Positions 44,422 to 54,075 of a stretch of 64,000 nucleotides of DNA are shown here, piece by piece (the first letter of the stretch is position 1; each line of letters starts with the position of its first letter). The DNA is from Ancylobacter tetraedralis (GTDB taxonomy: Bacteria; Pseudomonadota; Alphaproteobacteria; Rhizobiales; Xanthobacteraceae): positions 310,001-374,000 of the forward strand of contig NZ_JACICD010000005.1 in NCBI RefSeq assembly GCF_014195655.1, given 5' to 3'. Under the pieces are notes generated by a model. That model had not been told where the DNA came from. It saw only the letters and a program-made list of their open reading frames with translations, and made no database searches. The translations under genes and the position numbers were made by a program.

Positions 44422-46107
44422 TCAGAGCTTCCTGGCGAGCGGTGCCGGGCCGCTGATCATCGCCACGACGGGCACCGCGACCACCGCCGCGCCGGTGAAA
44501 TGCGTGGTCGACAGGCCGTTCGAGCCATCCTTGCCGAAGCCGCCGGCCACCACCTGGCGCGGCGGCGCCACAAAGGCGGCGAAGCGGCGAAGTTCCGGTG
44601 TGCGCAGCTCAGCCGTCTTGGCGACCGTGGGGCCGTTGAACAGGCGGCGAATATCCGCCTGCATGTCGCGTGTGTAGCTCGCGCCCGTGCGCGGCGGCGA
44701 AGCGGCGTGCGTGCTGGCGGCGGGCGCCGGCGCCCGGCCGGGCTGGGCATGGGTCACGGGGAAGATGTCGCCGGCCGTGGCCGAGGCATAGGCCAGTGCC
44801 GGGCCACCCCCCTCGGTGCCGCGCACGATCAATTCGGGCAGGCCATTCACCTCGCCGGGCCGGGCCGGAGGGCGCGGCGCGGTGGTACCGGCGCTGGCCA
44901 CGACGGCGACCGGCGCGGCAGCCGCCGGGAGCGCGGCGATGGCCTCGGCGGCGTCGGAGGGCGGCGCGGAGCGTACCGGGGGACGCGGCACGGAGGCGGC
45001 GAGCGCCGCCAGAGCCTGGCGGTCGGCCAGCGGAGCCGCCGGCGGCAGCGGAACCGCCGCCACGACCGGCGCGGGAGCCGGCACAGCGGGGACCGGCTCT
45101 ACAGGAGAGGGCGTCGCCGCCACCTGCGCCATGGCGACGCGGCCGATCGGATTGGGGGTCGGGCGCGGCACCGCGCGGGCGGCCGCCGTTGGCGTGCTCG
45201 CAGCGGCCTCGGCCTCGGGGGCAGCGTCCGTGGTCTCGTCCGCGGCGGCGACCACGGTGGGCGCGGGCCGGGCAGCGGCCGCCGGCGCGCTGCGGGTCGG
45301 CGCGGGCGCGCTGTCCTCGTCATCCTCTTCCTTGCCGAACAGGCTGGCGAAGAGGTTCTTGCGCGGCTTGGGGTTGTTGCCGCCGGAAAGTCCGGCGAAG
45401 GCGGCACCGGCGCCGCCGGGCTCGGAGCCGCGCGCCTCGACATCGGCCAGCGCCAGCGCATAGCCCGGCATCGGCTTGCCGTCGGCGGGGATGTGCACGG
45501 TGCGCCCGTCGGGGAACACGCGGGCAAGCTCGGTGCGCGTCATGCGCGGCCAGTGGCGGATGCCGCCGGTGTCGAGATGCACGAAGGGCGAGCCGGAGGT
45601 GGGATAGAAGCCGACCCCGCCGCGCTGGAGCCGCAGCCCCGCCTCGCGGATCTTCGCCAGCGACACGCCGGGAATGTAGAAATCCATCGCCTTGCCCTGC
45701 ATGTGCAGGCTGGTCTGGGCGACCCCGCGCGAACGGGCGCGCAGCATGGAATTGGTCTCGGGCGAGCGATAGCCGCCGATCACCTGGATCGGATCGGTGG
45801 CGCCGGTGTCGCGATAGACCTCCCACACGATGTCGAACAGCCGCGGGTCCATGTTGGTCGGCTCCTTGCGGCGCCAATCCTGCAACAGGACGTTGAGCTG
45901 CTTCAGCGCGGCCGGGTCGTAGCGGCCGTTCTTCTTGAAGGTGATGGTGGCGCTTTCGCCGGAATGGACGTGGTGCAGGCTGATCGTGCGGGTGTCGCCA
46001 TTGGCCACGGCGTCCTGCAGCAGGTCCGTGCTGCACAGCATCACCGCTGCGGCGAGCAGGGCGGCCTTGAGGACGGGGCGATAGCCGAGGGCAAAATGGA
46101 TGCGCAC
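44422..46107 (-). CDS. DUF882 peptidase-like envelope protein with Pro/Ala tail
   Basis: 561 residues from ATG 46107. A signal-like N-terminus (about 1-35, PVLKAALLAAAVMLC) precedes a DUF882/peptidase M15-like domain (40-190). The likely zinc ligands are His135 and Asp142 (SLHMQGKAMDFY) and His177 (PFVHLDTGG), as in M15 carboxypeptidases. From about 230 the protein is Ala/Pro-rich and low in complexity up to a short ordered C-terminal segment. It should act on peptidoglycan in the envelope (inference); some DUF882 proteins are inactive. Confidence 0.88.
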   Translation of the reverse strand: MRIHFALGYRPVLKAALLAAAVMLCSTDLLQDAVANGDTRTISLHHVHSGESATITFKKNGRYDPAALKQLNVLLQDWRRKEPTNMDPRLFDIVWEVYRDTGATDPIQVIGGYRSPETNSMLRARSRGVAQTSLHMQGKAMDFYIPGVSLAKIREAGLRLQRGGVGFYPTSGSPFVHLDTGGIRHWPRMTRTELARVFPDGRTVHIPADGKPMPGYALALADVEARGSEPGGAGAAFAGLSGGNNPKPRKNLFASLFGKEEDDEDSAPAPTRSAPAAAARPAPTVVAAADETTDAAPEAEAAASTPTAAARAVPRPTPNPIGRVAMAQVAATPSPVEPVPAVPAPAPVVAAVPLPPAAPLADRQALAALAASVPRPPVRSAPPSDAAEAIAALPAAAAPVAVVASAGTTAPRPPARPGEVNGLPELIVRGTEGGGPALAYASATAGDIFPVTHAQPGRAPAPAASTHAASPPRTGASYTRDMQADIRRLFNGPTVAKTAELRTPELRRFAAFVAPPRQVVAGGFGKDGSNGLSTTHFTGAAVVAVPVVAMISGPAPLARKL

Positions 46108-46402
46108 GTAGCTGAAACCCGAAGAGGAACGTTTCCGTGAGACGACACGATCGCATGATCGTGCCGGACATGGTGAACATAGTCTTGTCGGGTTTGGTTA
46201 AGACGACGTTACGCCCCAACCCCCACTCTTATTGCCTTGCTGGCTAGGAGGTGACTGTGGCGAAAGAGTGCCAGTCTGTCAAATTTGTAATGTTCGGCCG
46301 AGATGGTCTGCATTTTTCAGTTCATTGCGCCAAAAACGACACACTCCCGCACCGCAGCGAATCAGGCCGGCCGTTTACGCCGCCAGCCCGATGGGATCCG
46401 CT
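46108..46402. other. Intergenic region with operator-like palindrome
   Basis: 295 bases. CACGATC-GCAT-GATCGTG (46146-46163) is a 7-bp inverted repeat upstream of the DUF882 gene. A near-perfect ribosome site (AGGAGGTG, 46246-46253) faces a possible small ORF. The L,D-transpeptidase gene ends at 46403. Confidence 0.5.
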
Positions 46403-46493
46403 TCAGCGCGCCGGCGCGAGCCCGCCACGGTCCGCGAAGCGGCGCTGCCCGTCCAGGCCGAGCGCCGCCTTGGTCGCCGAGTCGATTCCGTAG
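46257..46493 (+). CDS. Possible small ORF with near-perfect ribosome site
   Basis: GTG 46257 follows AGGAGG with five bases between. The 78-residue reading begins VAKECQSVKFVMFGRDGLHF and its second half overlaps the 3' end of the transpeptidase gene on the other strand, where it is probably only a mirror of that gene. I recognise no family. It could be a shorter real peptide or chance. Confidence 0.25.
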   Translation: MAKECQSVKFVMFGRDGLHFSVHCAKNDTLPHRSESGRPFTPPARWDPLQRAGASPPRSAKRRCPSRPSAALVAESIP

Positions 46494-48520
46494 AGGTCCT
46501 CGCGGCTGACGAGCTTGCCGCCGGCATCGACATAGGTGGTGAAGTAGACCAGATGCACCGGGAAGCGCTGCTTCAGGGTCAGGTACTTCTCATTTCCGCC
46601 GATCAGCTTGGCGATGCGCTGCTGCGGCCAGTTGTCGCCGGGTAGGCCGAGATCGAACAGCACCTCGGCGAATTTCAGCGGCTCGAACACGCGCACGCAA
46701 CCATGACTGAAGGCACGGTAGTCGCGGGAGAAAAGCGAGCGGCTCGGCGTGTCGTGCAGATAGACCGAGTGCTTGTTGGGGAACATGAACTTCATCTGCC
46801 CCAGCGCATTGCGCTCGCCCGGCGCCTGCCGGAACGAATAGCCCTGCGAGCCGCGGCGCCAGTCCACCGAGCCGGGATCAATGATGCGCCCGTTGCGCAC
46901 CACATCGATGCCCTGCCGGTCGAGCGCATAGGGGTCGGCCTGCAGCTTGGGCAGCATCTCGTTCTTGATAATGCCCGGCGGCACGTTCCAGGCGGGGTTG
47001 AACACTGCATACTGCAGGTCTTCCGACATGATCGGCGTCTGGTTCTCCGGCTTGCCGACCACGACGCGGGTCTCGTGCACGGTCTGCTCGTTGACCACCA
47101 CCCGCACCATGAACTCGGGAATGTTCACCATCACATAGACCGGGGCCACCTTGTGCGGCAGCCAGCGCCAGCGCTCCATGTTGGCGATGATGTCGGCGAC
47201 CCGGTTGCCCTGCCCCGCATTGAGCGCGGCGAGCGTGCCGCGGCCGACAATGCCATCGGCCGTCTGGCCGGAGCCTGCCTGGAACTGGCGCACCGCCTCG
47301 ACCAGCGCGGGATCGTACAGGCTCTCGTCGGCGGTCCGCGCGAGGCCCAGCCGCGTGCGCAGCAGCGACATGCGGGCATCCCGGTCGCCCGGCCGCACCG
47401 AGGGACCGGGCGGAATGGCCGCGTGAACGGCGCGCGCCTGCGACTGCGACTGCAGGTGGGCGAGTTGCCCCTTCAGCAGGCGGTACTCGTCATATTGCGG
47501 CGCGAAGGACGCGAAGGCCACGCTCGGGTTGGGCGACGTGGCGATGAGGGACAGCGTCTCCAGCGGATCGGGCGGCGTCAGGGTCGGGTCGACATCCTTG
47601 GAGATGCGCGCCGGGTCGAACCGGCCGGTCTGGGCATGGCGGGCATAGAGCAGGGCCGTCGCCGCGATGCGCAGCTCGTAATCGGCCAGATCCGCATCCG
47701 AGGGATGCGCCGCCAGCGGGGGAATGGCGTAGTCCGCGGGGTTCAGCCCCTCCGCGCCGGCGCCGGCGAAGGCGGCCAGCGCCGCGATGCCGATGGGCGA
47801 GACATTCGTCCCCGCGATGAACAGCGGCTGGTCGGCGCGGGCGCCATAGAAGGTGGCCAGCGCCTGCTGCTCGCCCGCGCGCGCCGCGAAACGCGCGGCA
47901 TGGTTGGCGAGCAGATCGGCGATGGAGCCGGGCACGCCCGTGGCGGGAGCCGACATGGCGGGCGCGCTGGCCGCCGCAGGGGCACCCTCGGGCGTGCCCG
48001 AGCCGAGCGCTGGCGGCGTGCTGGCAGCGGGGGTAGCGGAGTTCGGAGCGTTGGCTGCCGGCGTGGCGGTACCGCTCTCGGGAGCGCCCTGGCCGACGGC
48101 GGGCGCGGCGTCGAGCGCGGGTGCGGCGGCGGGGGTCTCCGGCACCGGCCCGACATGGGTTTCGGCGACCGGCGACTGCATGGCCAGCGCCGCGCTGGCG
48201 GCCGGGTTGGGCCGGCGCGTGCGGGTCTGGTTGATGTCGAACGGCTCGGGCGCGTTGCCCGGGCCGACAAGCGGCGCCGCCCCCTGCCCGGCATGGGCGA
48301 GGCCGGCACGGGCGGGATCGAATGCCGGACCGGCATCGCCGGTGCCGTTGCCCGCGCGATCGGTGGCGATGGGGGCGCCGGAAAACTCCTGTGCCGAGAC
48401 GGCCGGCATGAAGGCGGGCATGAAGGCAGCCGTCGCCAGCGCACCCATCAGCAGCCCGCAGGCCGTGCCCGCGAGATGGCGCCGCCTGTGTCCGCCCAAA
48501 TCCGCACCTGAACCCGACAT
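46403..48520 (-). CDS. L,D-transpeptidase (YcbB/LdtD-like)
   Basis: 705 residues from ATG 48520 with GGAGAG upstream. N-terminal hydrophobic signal/anchor (about 15-40, AGTACGLLMGALATAAF), a long Ala/Pro-rich linker (40-190), a scaffold domain with peptidoglycan-binding repeat (YDPALVEAVRQFQAGSGQTADG), and the YkuD catalytic domain with Cys608 in SHGCVRV. It forms 3-3 cross-links in peptidoglycan, or attaches proteins to it. Its neighbour encodes the DUF882 envelope protein, also minus strand, so both may act on the wall. Confidence 0.92.
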   Translation of the reverse strand: MSGSGADLGGHRRRHLAGTACGLLMGALATAAFMPAFMPAVSAQEFSGAPIATDRAGNGTGDAGPAFDPARAGLAHAGQGAAPLVGPGNAPEPFDINQTRTRRPNPAASAALAMQSPVAETHVGPVPETPAAAPALDAAPAVGQGAPESGTATPAANAPNSATPAASTPPALGSGTPEGAPAAASAPAMSAPATGVPGSIADLLANHAARFAARAGEQQALATFYGARADQPLFIAGTNVSPIGIAALAAFAGAGAEGLNPADYAIPPLAAHPSDADLADYELRIAATALLYARHAQTGRFDPARISKDVDPTLTPPDPLETLSLIATSPNPSVAFASFAPQYDEYRLLKGQLAHLQSQSQARAVHAAIPPGPSVRPGDRDARMSLLRTRLGLARTADESLYDPALVEAVRQFQAGSGQTADGIVGRGTLAALNAGQGNRVADIIANMERWRWLPHKVAPVYVMVNIPEFMVRVVVNEQTVHETRVVVGKPENQTPIMSEDLQYAVFNPAWNVPPGIIKNEMLPKLQADPYALDRQGIDVVRNGRIIDPGSVDWRRGSQGYSFRQAPGERNALGQMKFMFPNKHSVYLHDTPSRSLFSRDYRAFSHGCVRVFEPLKFAEVLFDLGLPGDNWPQQRIAKLIGGNEKYLTLKQRFPVHLVYFTTYVDAGGKLVSREDLYGIDSATKAALGLDGQRRFADRGGLAPAR

Positions 48521-48902
48521 CACGCTCTCCACTTGCTCTCGCCGCACCGAAAACCTCGAGCGCGAGACCATCTCTTTTCCGCCCCGAGCACTCTCGGGTT
48601 CAACTCACGAACGCGATAATGGTCGCATCCGCCGCGCGCCGTAGCGGCGACGCCACAGACCCGGAACCGGCGGAGGGTGAACCCGCGAGGTACAGTGGGG
48701 GCATCAAGTAAAGGTCGTGTTAAGCATGATCGCCCACCCGCAAGAATGCCGCCGCTCTCCACCGATGCGCGACACGGGGAAATGAAAGGGCGCGCCGGGT
48801 CATCCAGCCCTTGCCGCGGGGGCCGTGATTCCTATAATCCGCGCCTTCTTTTCACAGACACCTTCTTTTCGGAGGCACCTTCTTGCGGGGAACGGGGCGA
48901 GC
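48521..48902. other. Divergent intergenic region L,D-transpeptidase/purE
   Basis: 382 bases. It contains the purE promoter candidate (48811-48838). No RNA gene or repeat was seen in the remainder. Confidence 0.5.
48811..48838 (+). promoter_or_regulatory. purEK promoter
   Basis: TTGCCG (48811-48816), 16 bases, perfect TATAAT (48833-48838), 65 bases before the purE ATG. Confidence 0.6.
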
Positions 48903-49436
48903 ATGAGCGGGGAGACGGCCGGGCAGGCCCGGAACAGTCAGAGCGATGCGCCCGCCGGCGAACGGCCGGTGGCCATCATCATGGGCAGCCAGTCGGACTG
49001 GGAGACCATGCGCCATGCCGCCGAGACGCTGGAGGCGCTCGGCATCGGGCATGATTGCCGGATCGTCTCCGCCCATCGTACGCCCGAGCGCATGTTCGAT
49101 TTCGCCAAGGGCGCCAAAGCCGCTGGCTACAAGGTGATCATCGCGGGCGCGGGTGGTGCGGCGCACCTGCCGGGCATGGTCGCCTCGCTCACCACGCTGC
49201 CCGTGTTCGGCGTGCCGGTGGAATCGAAGGCGATGTCCGGCATCGACAGCCTCTATTCCATCGTGCAGATGCCGGCCGGCATCCCGGTCGGCACGCTGGC
49301 GATCGGCAAGGCCGGCGCCATCAATGCCGGCCTCATCGCCGCCGCCGTGCTCGCGCTCGCCGACGCGGGCCTGGCCGAGCGGCTGAGCGCCTGGCGGGCG
49401 GCCCGCACCGCCGCCGTGGCGGAGCGGCCGGAATGA
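48903..49436 (+). CDS. purE: N5-carboxyaminoimidazole ribonucleotide mutase
   Basis: 177 residues from ATG 48903. PurE moves the carboxyl group of N5-CAIR to give CAIR in purine synthesis. [21 protein letters not shown] at the N-terminus, [13 protein letters not shown] and [21 protein letters not shown] are the active-site motifs. The N-terminal 25 residues are polar. The stop overlaps the purK start by four bases (ATGA). Confidence 0.96.
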   Translation: MSGETAGQARNSQSDAPAGERPVAIIMGSQSDWETMRHAAETLEALGIGHDCRIVSAHRTPERMFDFAKGAKAAGYKVIIAGAGGAAHLPGMVASLTTLPVFGVPVESKAMSGIDSLYSIVQMPAGIPVGTLAIGKAGAINAGLIAAAVLALADAGLAERLSAWRAARTAAVAERPE

Positions 49437-50521
49437 GCGCGCCCCGTATACTGAAGCCTGGCGACACGATCGGCATTCTCGGCGGCGGGCAGCTCGCCCG
49501 CATGATCGCGCTCGCCGCCGCCCCGCTCGGGCTCAAGGCTCATATCTATGCGCCCGAGGCCGGCAGCCCGGCCTTCGATGTGGCAAGCGCCCACACGCAG
49601 GCGGCCTATGACGATCTCGACGCGCTGAGCGCCTTCGCGACTTCGGTCGACGTCGTCACCTATGAATTCGAGAATGTGCCGGTCGACACCGCCACTTTCT
49701 TGAGCGCCATCGTGCCCGTGCATCCCGGCGCGCGCGCGCTCGGCATCACCCAGGACCGGCTGGACGAGAAGACCTTCGTCTCCCGCCTCGGCATCGAGAC
49801 GGCGCCCTTCGCGGAAGTGAACGACGATGCCGGGCTCGAGGCCGCGCTGGCCGAGATCGGCCGTCCGGCAGTGCTGAAGACGCGCCGCTTCGGCTATGAC
49901 GGCAAGGGCCAGGTCATCATCCGCGAGGGCGACGATGCCGCTGCCGCGTTCAAAGCCATCGGGCGCCACCCGGCGATCCTGGAAGGCTTCGTGCCATTCG
50001 AACGCGAGGTCTCGGTGGTCGCCGCGCGCAGCGAGGACGGCCGGTTCAAGGCCTATGAAGTGACGGAGAACGAGCACCGCCACCACATTCTCTACCGCTC
50101 CACCGTGCCCGCGGATGTGACGCCGGCGGTCGAGGCGGTGTCGGCCGAGATCGCGCGGCGCATCGGCGAGGCGCTCGGCTATGTCGGCGTGTTCGCGGTG
50201 GAAATGTTCCTCGTGGTGGAGGACGGCGCGCAGGGTGTCATCGTCAACGAGATCGCCCCGCGTGTGCACAATTCCGGCCACTGGACACTGGACGGTGCGG
50301 TGACGAGCCAGTTCGAGCAGCATGTGCGGGCCATCGCCGGCTGGCCGCTCGGCGCCGTCGAACGGCTCGGGCGGGTGGAGATGACCAATCTCATCGGCAA
50401 TGAAGCCGATAGCTGGCACGAGATCCTGGCCGAGCCGGGCGCGCATCTGCACCTCTATGGCAAGGCCGAGGCCCGCCCCGGCCGCAAGATGGGCCATGTG
50501 ACGCGCATCTTCGAGCCGTGA
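49433..50521 (+). CDS. purK: N5-carboxyaminoimidazole ribonucleotide synthase
   Basis: 362 residues; ATP-grasp enzyme that makes N5-CAIR from AIR, bicarbonate and ATP, the substrate of Pur[31 protein letters not shown] and [17 protein letters not shown] are diagnostic. ATGA overlap with purE ensures coupled synthesis. No further purine genes follow. Confidence 0.96.
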   Translation: MSAPRILKPGDTIGILGGGQLARMIALAAAPLGLKAHIYAPEAGSPAFDVASAHTQAAYDDLDALSAFATSVDVVTYEFENVPVDTATFLSAIVPVHPGARALGITQDRLDEKTFVSRLGIETAPFAEVNDDAGLEAALAEIGRPAVLKTRRFGYDGKGQVIIREGDDAAAAFKAIGRHPAILEGFVPFEREVSVVAARSEDGRFKAYEVTENEHRHHILYRSTVPADVTPAVEAVSAEIARRIGEALGYVGVFAVEMFLVVEDGAQGVIVNEIAPRVHNSGHWTLDGAVTSQFEQHVRAIAGWPLGAVERLGRVEMTNLIGNEADSWHEILAEPGAHLHLYGKAEARPGRKMGHVTRIFEP

Positions 50522-50676
50522 ACCCGGTCATCCCTCGGGAGGACCGCGCGCCGCCGCCTGGCATGTTTCGCCTTTGCACGGCCTCACGCCAATGTGTGGC
50601 GGCGCGTTGAAATATCGCCGCGCCTGCGGCCGTATAGACCGGTGACGTTCCTCCAACGGATTGCCCCCGGTCCGCC

Positions 50677-51594
50677 ATGCCCCTGCTGCGAGAGAATTCC
50701 GGCAAGCTCAGCGTCGAGAAGATCGGCGCGCTTCTCGTCGTCCTGCTGCCGCTCGCCTTGCTGCTGGTCCGGGCGCTGAGCGGCGGCTTCACGCCGCCGA
50801 GCCCGTTCGGTGTCCCGCCGGGGCTGGGCAACGCGCCCGGATTGGGCAGCGGCGAGCCGGCGCTCGGCGCGCGGCCGCTGGTCGAGGTGATCCGCTTCAT
50901 CGGAGACTGGTCGATCCGCCTGCTGCTGGTCTCGCTGGCGGTGACGCCGGCGCGCCGCCTGTTCAACTGGCCCAAGCTGCTGGCCGTCCGGCGCACGCTG
51001 GGGCTCGGCGCCGCCCTGCTCATCGCCATCCACTTCACGTTCTATCTCATCGATACCGGCAATCTCGGCACCGCGGCGCGCGAGATCGCGCTGCGCATCT
51101 ACCTCACCATCGGCTTCGTCGCGCTCCTCGCCTTCGCGGTGCTGGCGGCGACCTCGTGGGATGGGGCGCTCCAGCGCCTCGGCGCCGAGCGCTGGAACCG
51201 GCTGCACAAGCTGGTCTATCCCGCCACAGCGCTCGGATTGCTGCACTTCTTCATGCAGCAGAAGCTCGACGTCACCGAGCCGACGCTGATGGCCGGCCTG
51301 TTCGTCTGGCTGATGGGCTGGCGGGTGCTGCAGCACTATGGGCGCGGCACCGGCCCCCTCAATCTCCTCGCGCTGGCGGCGCTCTCGGGCGTTCTGACGG
51401 CGCTGATGGAGGCGGGCTGGTATGCCGCCGCGACCGGCATCGATCCGGCACGGGTGCTCGCCGCCAATCTCGCCTTCGACTATGCGATCAGCCCGGCCTG
51501 GTGGGTCTTCGGAACGGGCGTTGTTGTAACGGTGGCGAGCGCGATTGTCCTAAAGTGGCGTCCCCTGCCGGTACGGCGCCCGGCACGGGCCTGA
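50677..51594 (+). CDS. msrQ: MsrQ, heme-binding membrane subunit of a methionine sulfoxide reductase
   Basis: 305 residues, with six hydrophobic helices in the ferric-reductase-like layout. Conserved histidines for heme are in AIHFTFYLID, WNRLHKLVYPATALGLLHFFM. In the family, MsrQ passes electrons to the periplasmic molybdoenzyme MsrP, which repairs oxidised methionine. No msrP lies beside it; a DUF1348 gene follows. The first 70 residues include an unusual polar loop (SPFGVPPGLGNAPGLGSGEPA). Confidence 0.93.
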   Translation: MPLLRENSGKLSVEKIGALLVVLLPLALLLVRALSGGFTPPSPFGVPPGLGNAPGLGSGEPALGARPLVEVIRFIGDWSIRLLLVSLAVTPARRLFNWPKLLAVRRTLGLGAALLIAIHFTFYLIDTGNLGTAAREIALRIYLTIGFVALLAFAVLAATSWDGALQRLGAERWNRLHKLVYPATALGLLHFFMQQKLDVTEPTLMAGLFVWLMGWRVLQHYGRGTGPLNLLALAALSGVLTALMEAGWYAAATGIDPARVLAANLAFDYAISPAWWVFGTGVVVTVASAIVLKWRPLPVRRPARA

Positions 51595-51624
51595 CAACCA
51601 AGCGCCGCATTCCGGAGGCGCATC

Positions 51625-52098
51625 ATGGCCGAATCCCGCCCACCTTTCCCGCCTTTCACACAGGAGACCGCGATCCAGAAGGTGCGCGGCGCAGAGGATG
51701 GCTGGAACTCCTGCAACCCCGAGCGTGTCTCGCTCGCCTACACCCCCGACAGCCAATGGCGGAACCGGGCGGAGTTCGTCACCGGGCGCGAGGCGATCGT
51801 CGCCTTTCTCACACGCAAATGGGCGAGAGAACTCGACTACCGGCTGATCAAGGAACTCTGGGCCTTTACGGAGAACCGCATCGGCGTGCGCTTCGCCTAT
51901 GAATGGCACGACGATTCCGGCAACTGGTTCCGCTCCTATGGCAATGAGAACTGGGAGTTCGCCGGGAACGGCCTGATGCAGCGCCGCTATGCCTGCATCA
52001 ACGACCTGCCGATCCAGCCAGCCGACCGCAAGTTTCACTGGGACCGGGCCGGCGCGCGGCCGGCGGACCATCCGAGCCTGTCGGATCTCGGCCTGTGA
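51625..52098 (+). CDS. DUF1348 (nuclear transport factor 2-like) protein
   Basis: 157 residues with GGAGGCGCATC before the ATG. The NTF2-like domain shows in [44 protein letters not shown] and [23 protein letters not shown], the DUF1348 signature. Substrate and role unknown. It is 30 bases after msrQ and probably cotranscribed; convergent with miaA. Confidence 0.93.
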   Translation: MAESRPPFPPFTQETAIQKVRGAEDGWNSCNPERVSLAYTPDSQWRNRAEFVTGREAIVAFLTRKWARELDYRLIKELWAFTENRIGVRFAYEWHDDSGNWFRSYGNENWEFAGNGLMQRRYACINDLPIQPADRKFHWDRAGARPADHPSLSDLGL

Positions 52099-52102
52099 CC
52101 GA

Positions 52103-53032
52103 TCAGCCGGCGGGGATCGCGTTGCGCAGCAGATCCTCGGCCGCCTCCTTCGGCAGCGCGCTCCACCCCTCCAGCTGGTGGCGGAACCAGGTGTCCTGCC
52201 GCTTGGCGTAATGCCGCGTATCGGCGATGCCGCCTTCGATCGCCTCCTCCCGCGTGATCTCGCCTGCGAGATGGCGCGCGAACCACGGCATGCCGTGGGC
52301 CTTGAGAATGGTGCGGTCGGCCGGCAAGCCGCGCGCCAGCAGGGCTTTCGCCTCCTCCAGCGCGCCCATGTCCATCATCGTGTGGAAACGCGCCGCGATG
52401 CGGGCGCGCAGGGCCGCGCGGTCAGTGGCGAGGAAGATGCGCACCGTCTCCTCGCCCGGCAGCACCGGCGGGCCGGCCGGTTCGGCCTGCCAACTTGCCA
52501 GCGGGCGGCCGGTCGCCTCGAATACCTCGATCGCCCGCATCAGCCGCTGCGTGTCGGAGGGGCGCAGCCGCGCGGCCGTTTCGGGATCGATCGCGCGGAG
52601 CCGGGCGTGCAGTTCGGGCGCGGTCTCGTCCAGCGCGCGCACCCGGGCGCGCACCTCCGGCGGGATGGAGGGCATGGGCGAGAGACCCAGCGTCAACGCC
52701 TTGAAATACAGCCCGGTGCCGCCGATGACGATGGACAGGCGCCCCTCCGCCTCGGTCTCGGCAAGCACCGCCGCCGCATCCTCCAGCCAGTGCGCGGCGG
52801 AATAGTCCTGCGCCCCGTCGACATGGCCGTAGAGACGATGGGGAGCCCGCGCCTCTTCCTCGGCGCTCGGCCGGGCGGTGAGCACGCGCAGGTCGCGATA
52901 GACCTGCATCGAATCGGCATTGATGACGACGCCGCCCGTGCGCTCGGCCAGCGCCAGGGCGAGCGCCGACTTGCCGCTCGCGGTCGGCCCTGCGATAAGC
53001 ACCGCGCGCGGGCGCAAGGGTCTGGTCGTCAA
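52103..53032 (-). CDS. miaA: tRNA dimethylallyltransferase
   Basis: 309 residues from a TTG start at 53032 ([20 protein letters not shown]), chosen because GGAGAGCGGAG precedes it and because the ORF is otherwise open far upstream. MiaA adds dimethylallyl to A37 of tRNAs reading U-initial codons. P-loop GPTASGKS (15-22), [27 protein letters not shown] and [10 protein letters not shown] are diagnostic. The donor substrate is made by IspH, encoded in this window. Divergent from serB. Confidence 0.94.
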   Translation of the reverse strand: MTTRPLRPRAVLIAGPTASGKSALALALAERTGGVVINADSMQVYRDLRVLTARPSAEEEARAPHRLYGHVDGAQDYSAAHWLEDAAAVLAETEAEGRLSIVIGGTGLYFKALTLGLSPMPSIPPEVRARVRALDETAPELHARLRAIDPETAARLRPSDTQRLMRAIEVFEATGRPLASWQAEPAGPPVLPGEETVRIFLATDRAALRARIAARFHTMMDMGALEEAKALLARGLPADRTILKAHGMPWFARHLAGEITREEAIEGGIADTRHYAKRQDTWFRHQLEGWSALPKEAAEDLLRNAIPAG

Positions 53033-53158
53033 CTCCGCTCTCCGCGTCGCCTGATGGTCCTCTCGCCCCTTCTTGCCCGCCGCCGCCGTCACGGCAAGGA
53101 TTTCCGCCCCGTTTCCGCCCCACGCGCCCCCGCCATTGCCCCGAGACGCTGCTTCCCG

Positions 53159-54052
53159 ATGTCCGACGCTCCCTCGCATGTCGCCGTCCTGATCGCCAAT
53201 CCGCTTGCCCCCGTCATCGATGACGCGCTGGTCGAAGCCGCCCGCGCCGCGCTGCCCCGGCCGGCGGCGGCGCGCCGGCTCAACCCCGGTATCGCCGCCG
53301 AGATCGGCTTTTCCGGCGCCGGCGACATCGAGGCGTTGCGCGCGGCACTGGCCGGCGCGCCGGTCGACGTCGCCCTGCTTCCCATCGTCGGACGGCGCAA
53401 GAAGCTGTTCCTCGCCGATATGGATTCCACCATGATCGGCCAGGAATGCATCGACGAACTGGCCGATTTCGCCGGCATGAAGGCGCATGTCTCGGCCATC
53501 ACCGAGCGCGCCATGCGCGGCGAGATCGCCTTCGAGCCGGCGCTGCGCGAGCGCGTGGCGCTGCTCAAGGGGCTGCCGCTCGGCGTGGTGGACGAGGTGA
53601 TCGCCCAGCGCATCCGCCTCACGCCGGGCGGGCGCGAACTGGTGGGCACCATGCGTGCCAATGGCGCGCGCACATTGCTCGTCTCCGGCGGCTTCACCCT
53701 GTTCACCGAGCGCGTGGCGGCCATGGTCGGCTTCCATGCCCACCGGGCGAATGTGCTGGTGACGGATGGAGAACATTTCGCCGGGCTGGTGGAAGAGCCG
53801 ATTCTCGGCCGCGAGGCCAAGCTCGCCACGCTGATCGAGGCGCGCGCCGCGCTGGGCCTCGCGCAGGAGGACACGCTGGCGGTCGGCGACGGCGCCAATG
53901 ATCTCGCCATGATCGGCGAGGCCGGGCTCGGGGTCGCCTATCATGCCAAGCCTGCGGTCGCCGCCAGCGCGCAGGTGCGCATCGACCATGCCGACCTGAC
54001 CGCCCTGCTCTACCTGCAAGGCTATGCGGCGAGCGATTTCGTCACCGCCTGA
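53159..54052 (+). CDS. serB: Phosphoserine phosphatase
   Basis: 297 residues from ATG 53159. It makes serine from phosphoserine, the last step of the pathway. HAD-type motifs: DMDSTMI with nucleophile Asp87 and Asp89, [15 protein letters not shown], and [17 protein letters not shown]. The N-terminal 80 residues form the regulatory domain typical of proteobacterial SerB. No clear ribosome site precedes the ATG. Confidence 0.95.
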   Translation: MSDAPSHVAVLIANPLAPVIDDALVEAARAALPRPAAARRLNPGIAAEIGFSGAGDIEALRAALAGAPVDVALLPIVGRRKKLFLADMDSTMIGQECIDELADFAGMKAHVSAITERAMRGEIAFEPALRERVALLKGLPLGVVDEVIAQRIRLTPGGRELVGTMRANGARTLLVSGGFTLFTERVAAMVGFHAHRANVLVTDGEHFAGLVEEPILGREAKLATLIEARAALGLAQEDTLAVGDGANDLAMIGEAGLGVAYHAKPAVAASAQVRIDHADLTALLYLQGYAASDFVTA

Positions 54053-54075
54053 GCCGGCTCAGGCAGCCCGCGCCC

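Noticed and set aside
44500-46140. 546-codon frame antisense to the DUF882 gene
   Set aside because: Product is an Arg/Gly/Ala-rich artefact of the Pro/Ala-coding tail on the other strand.
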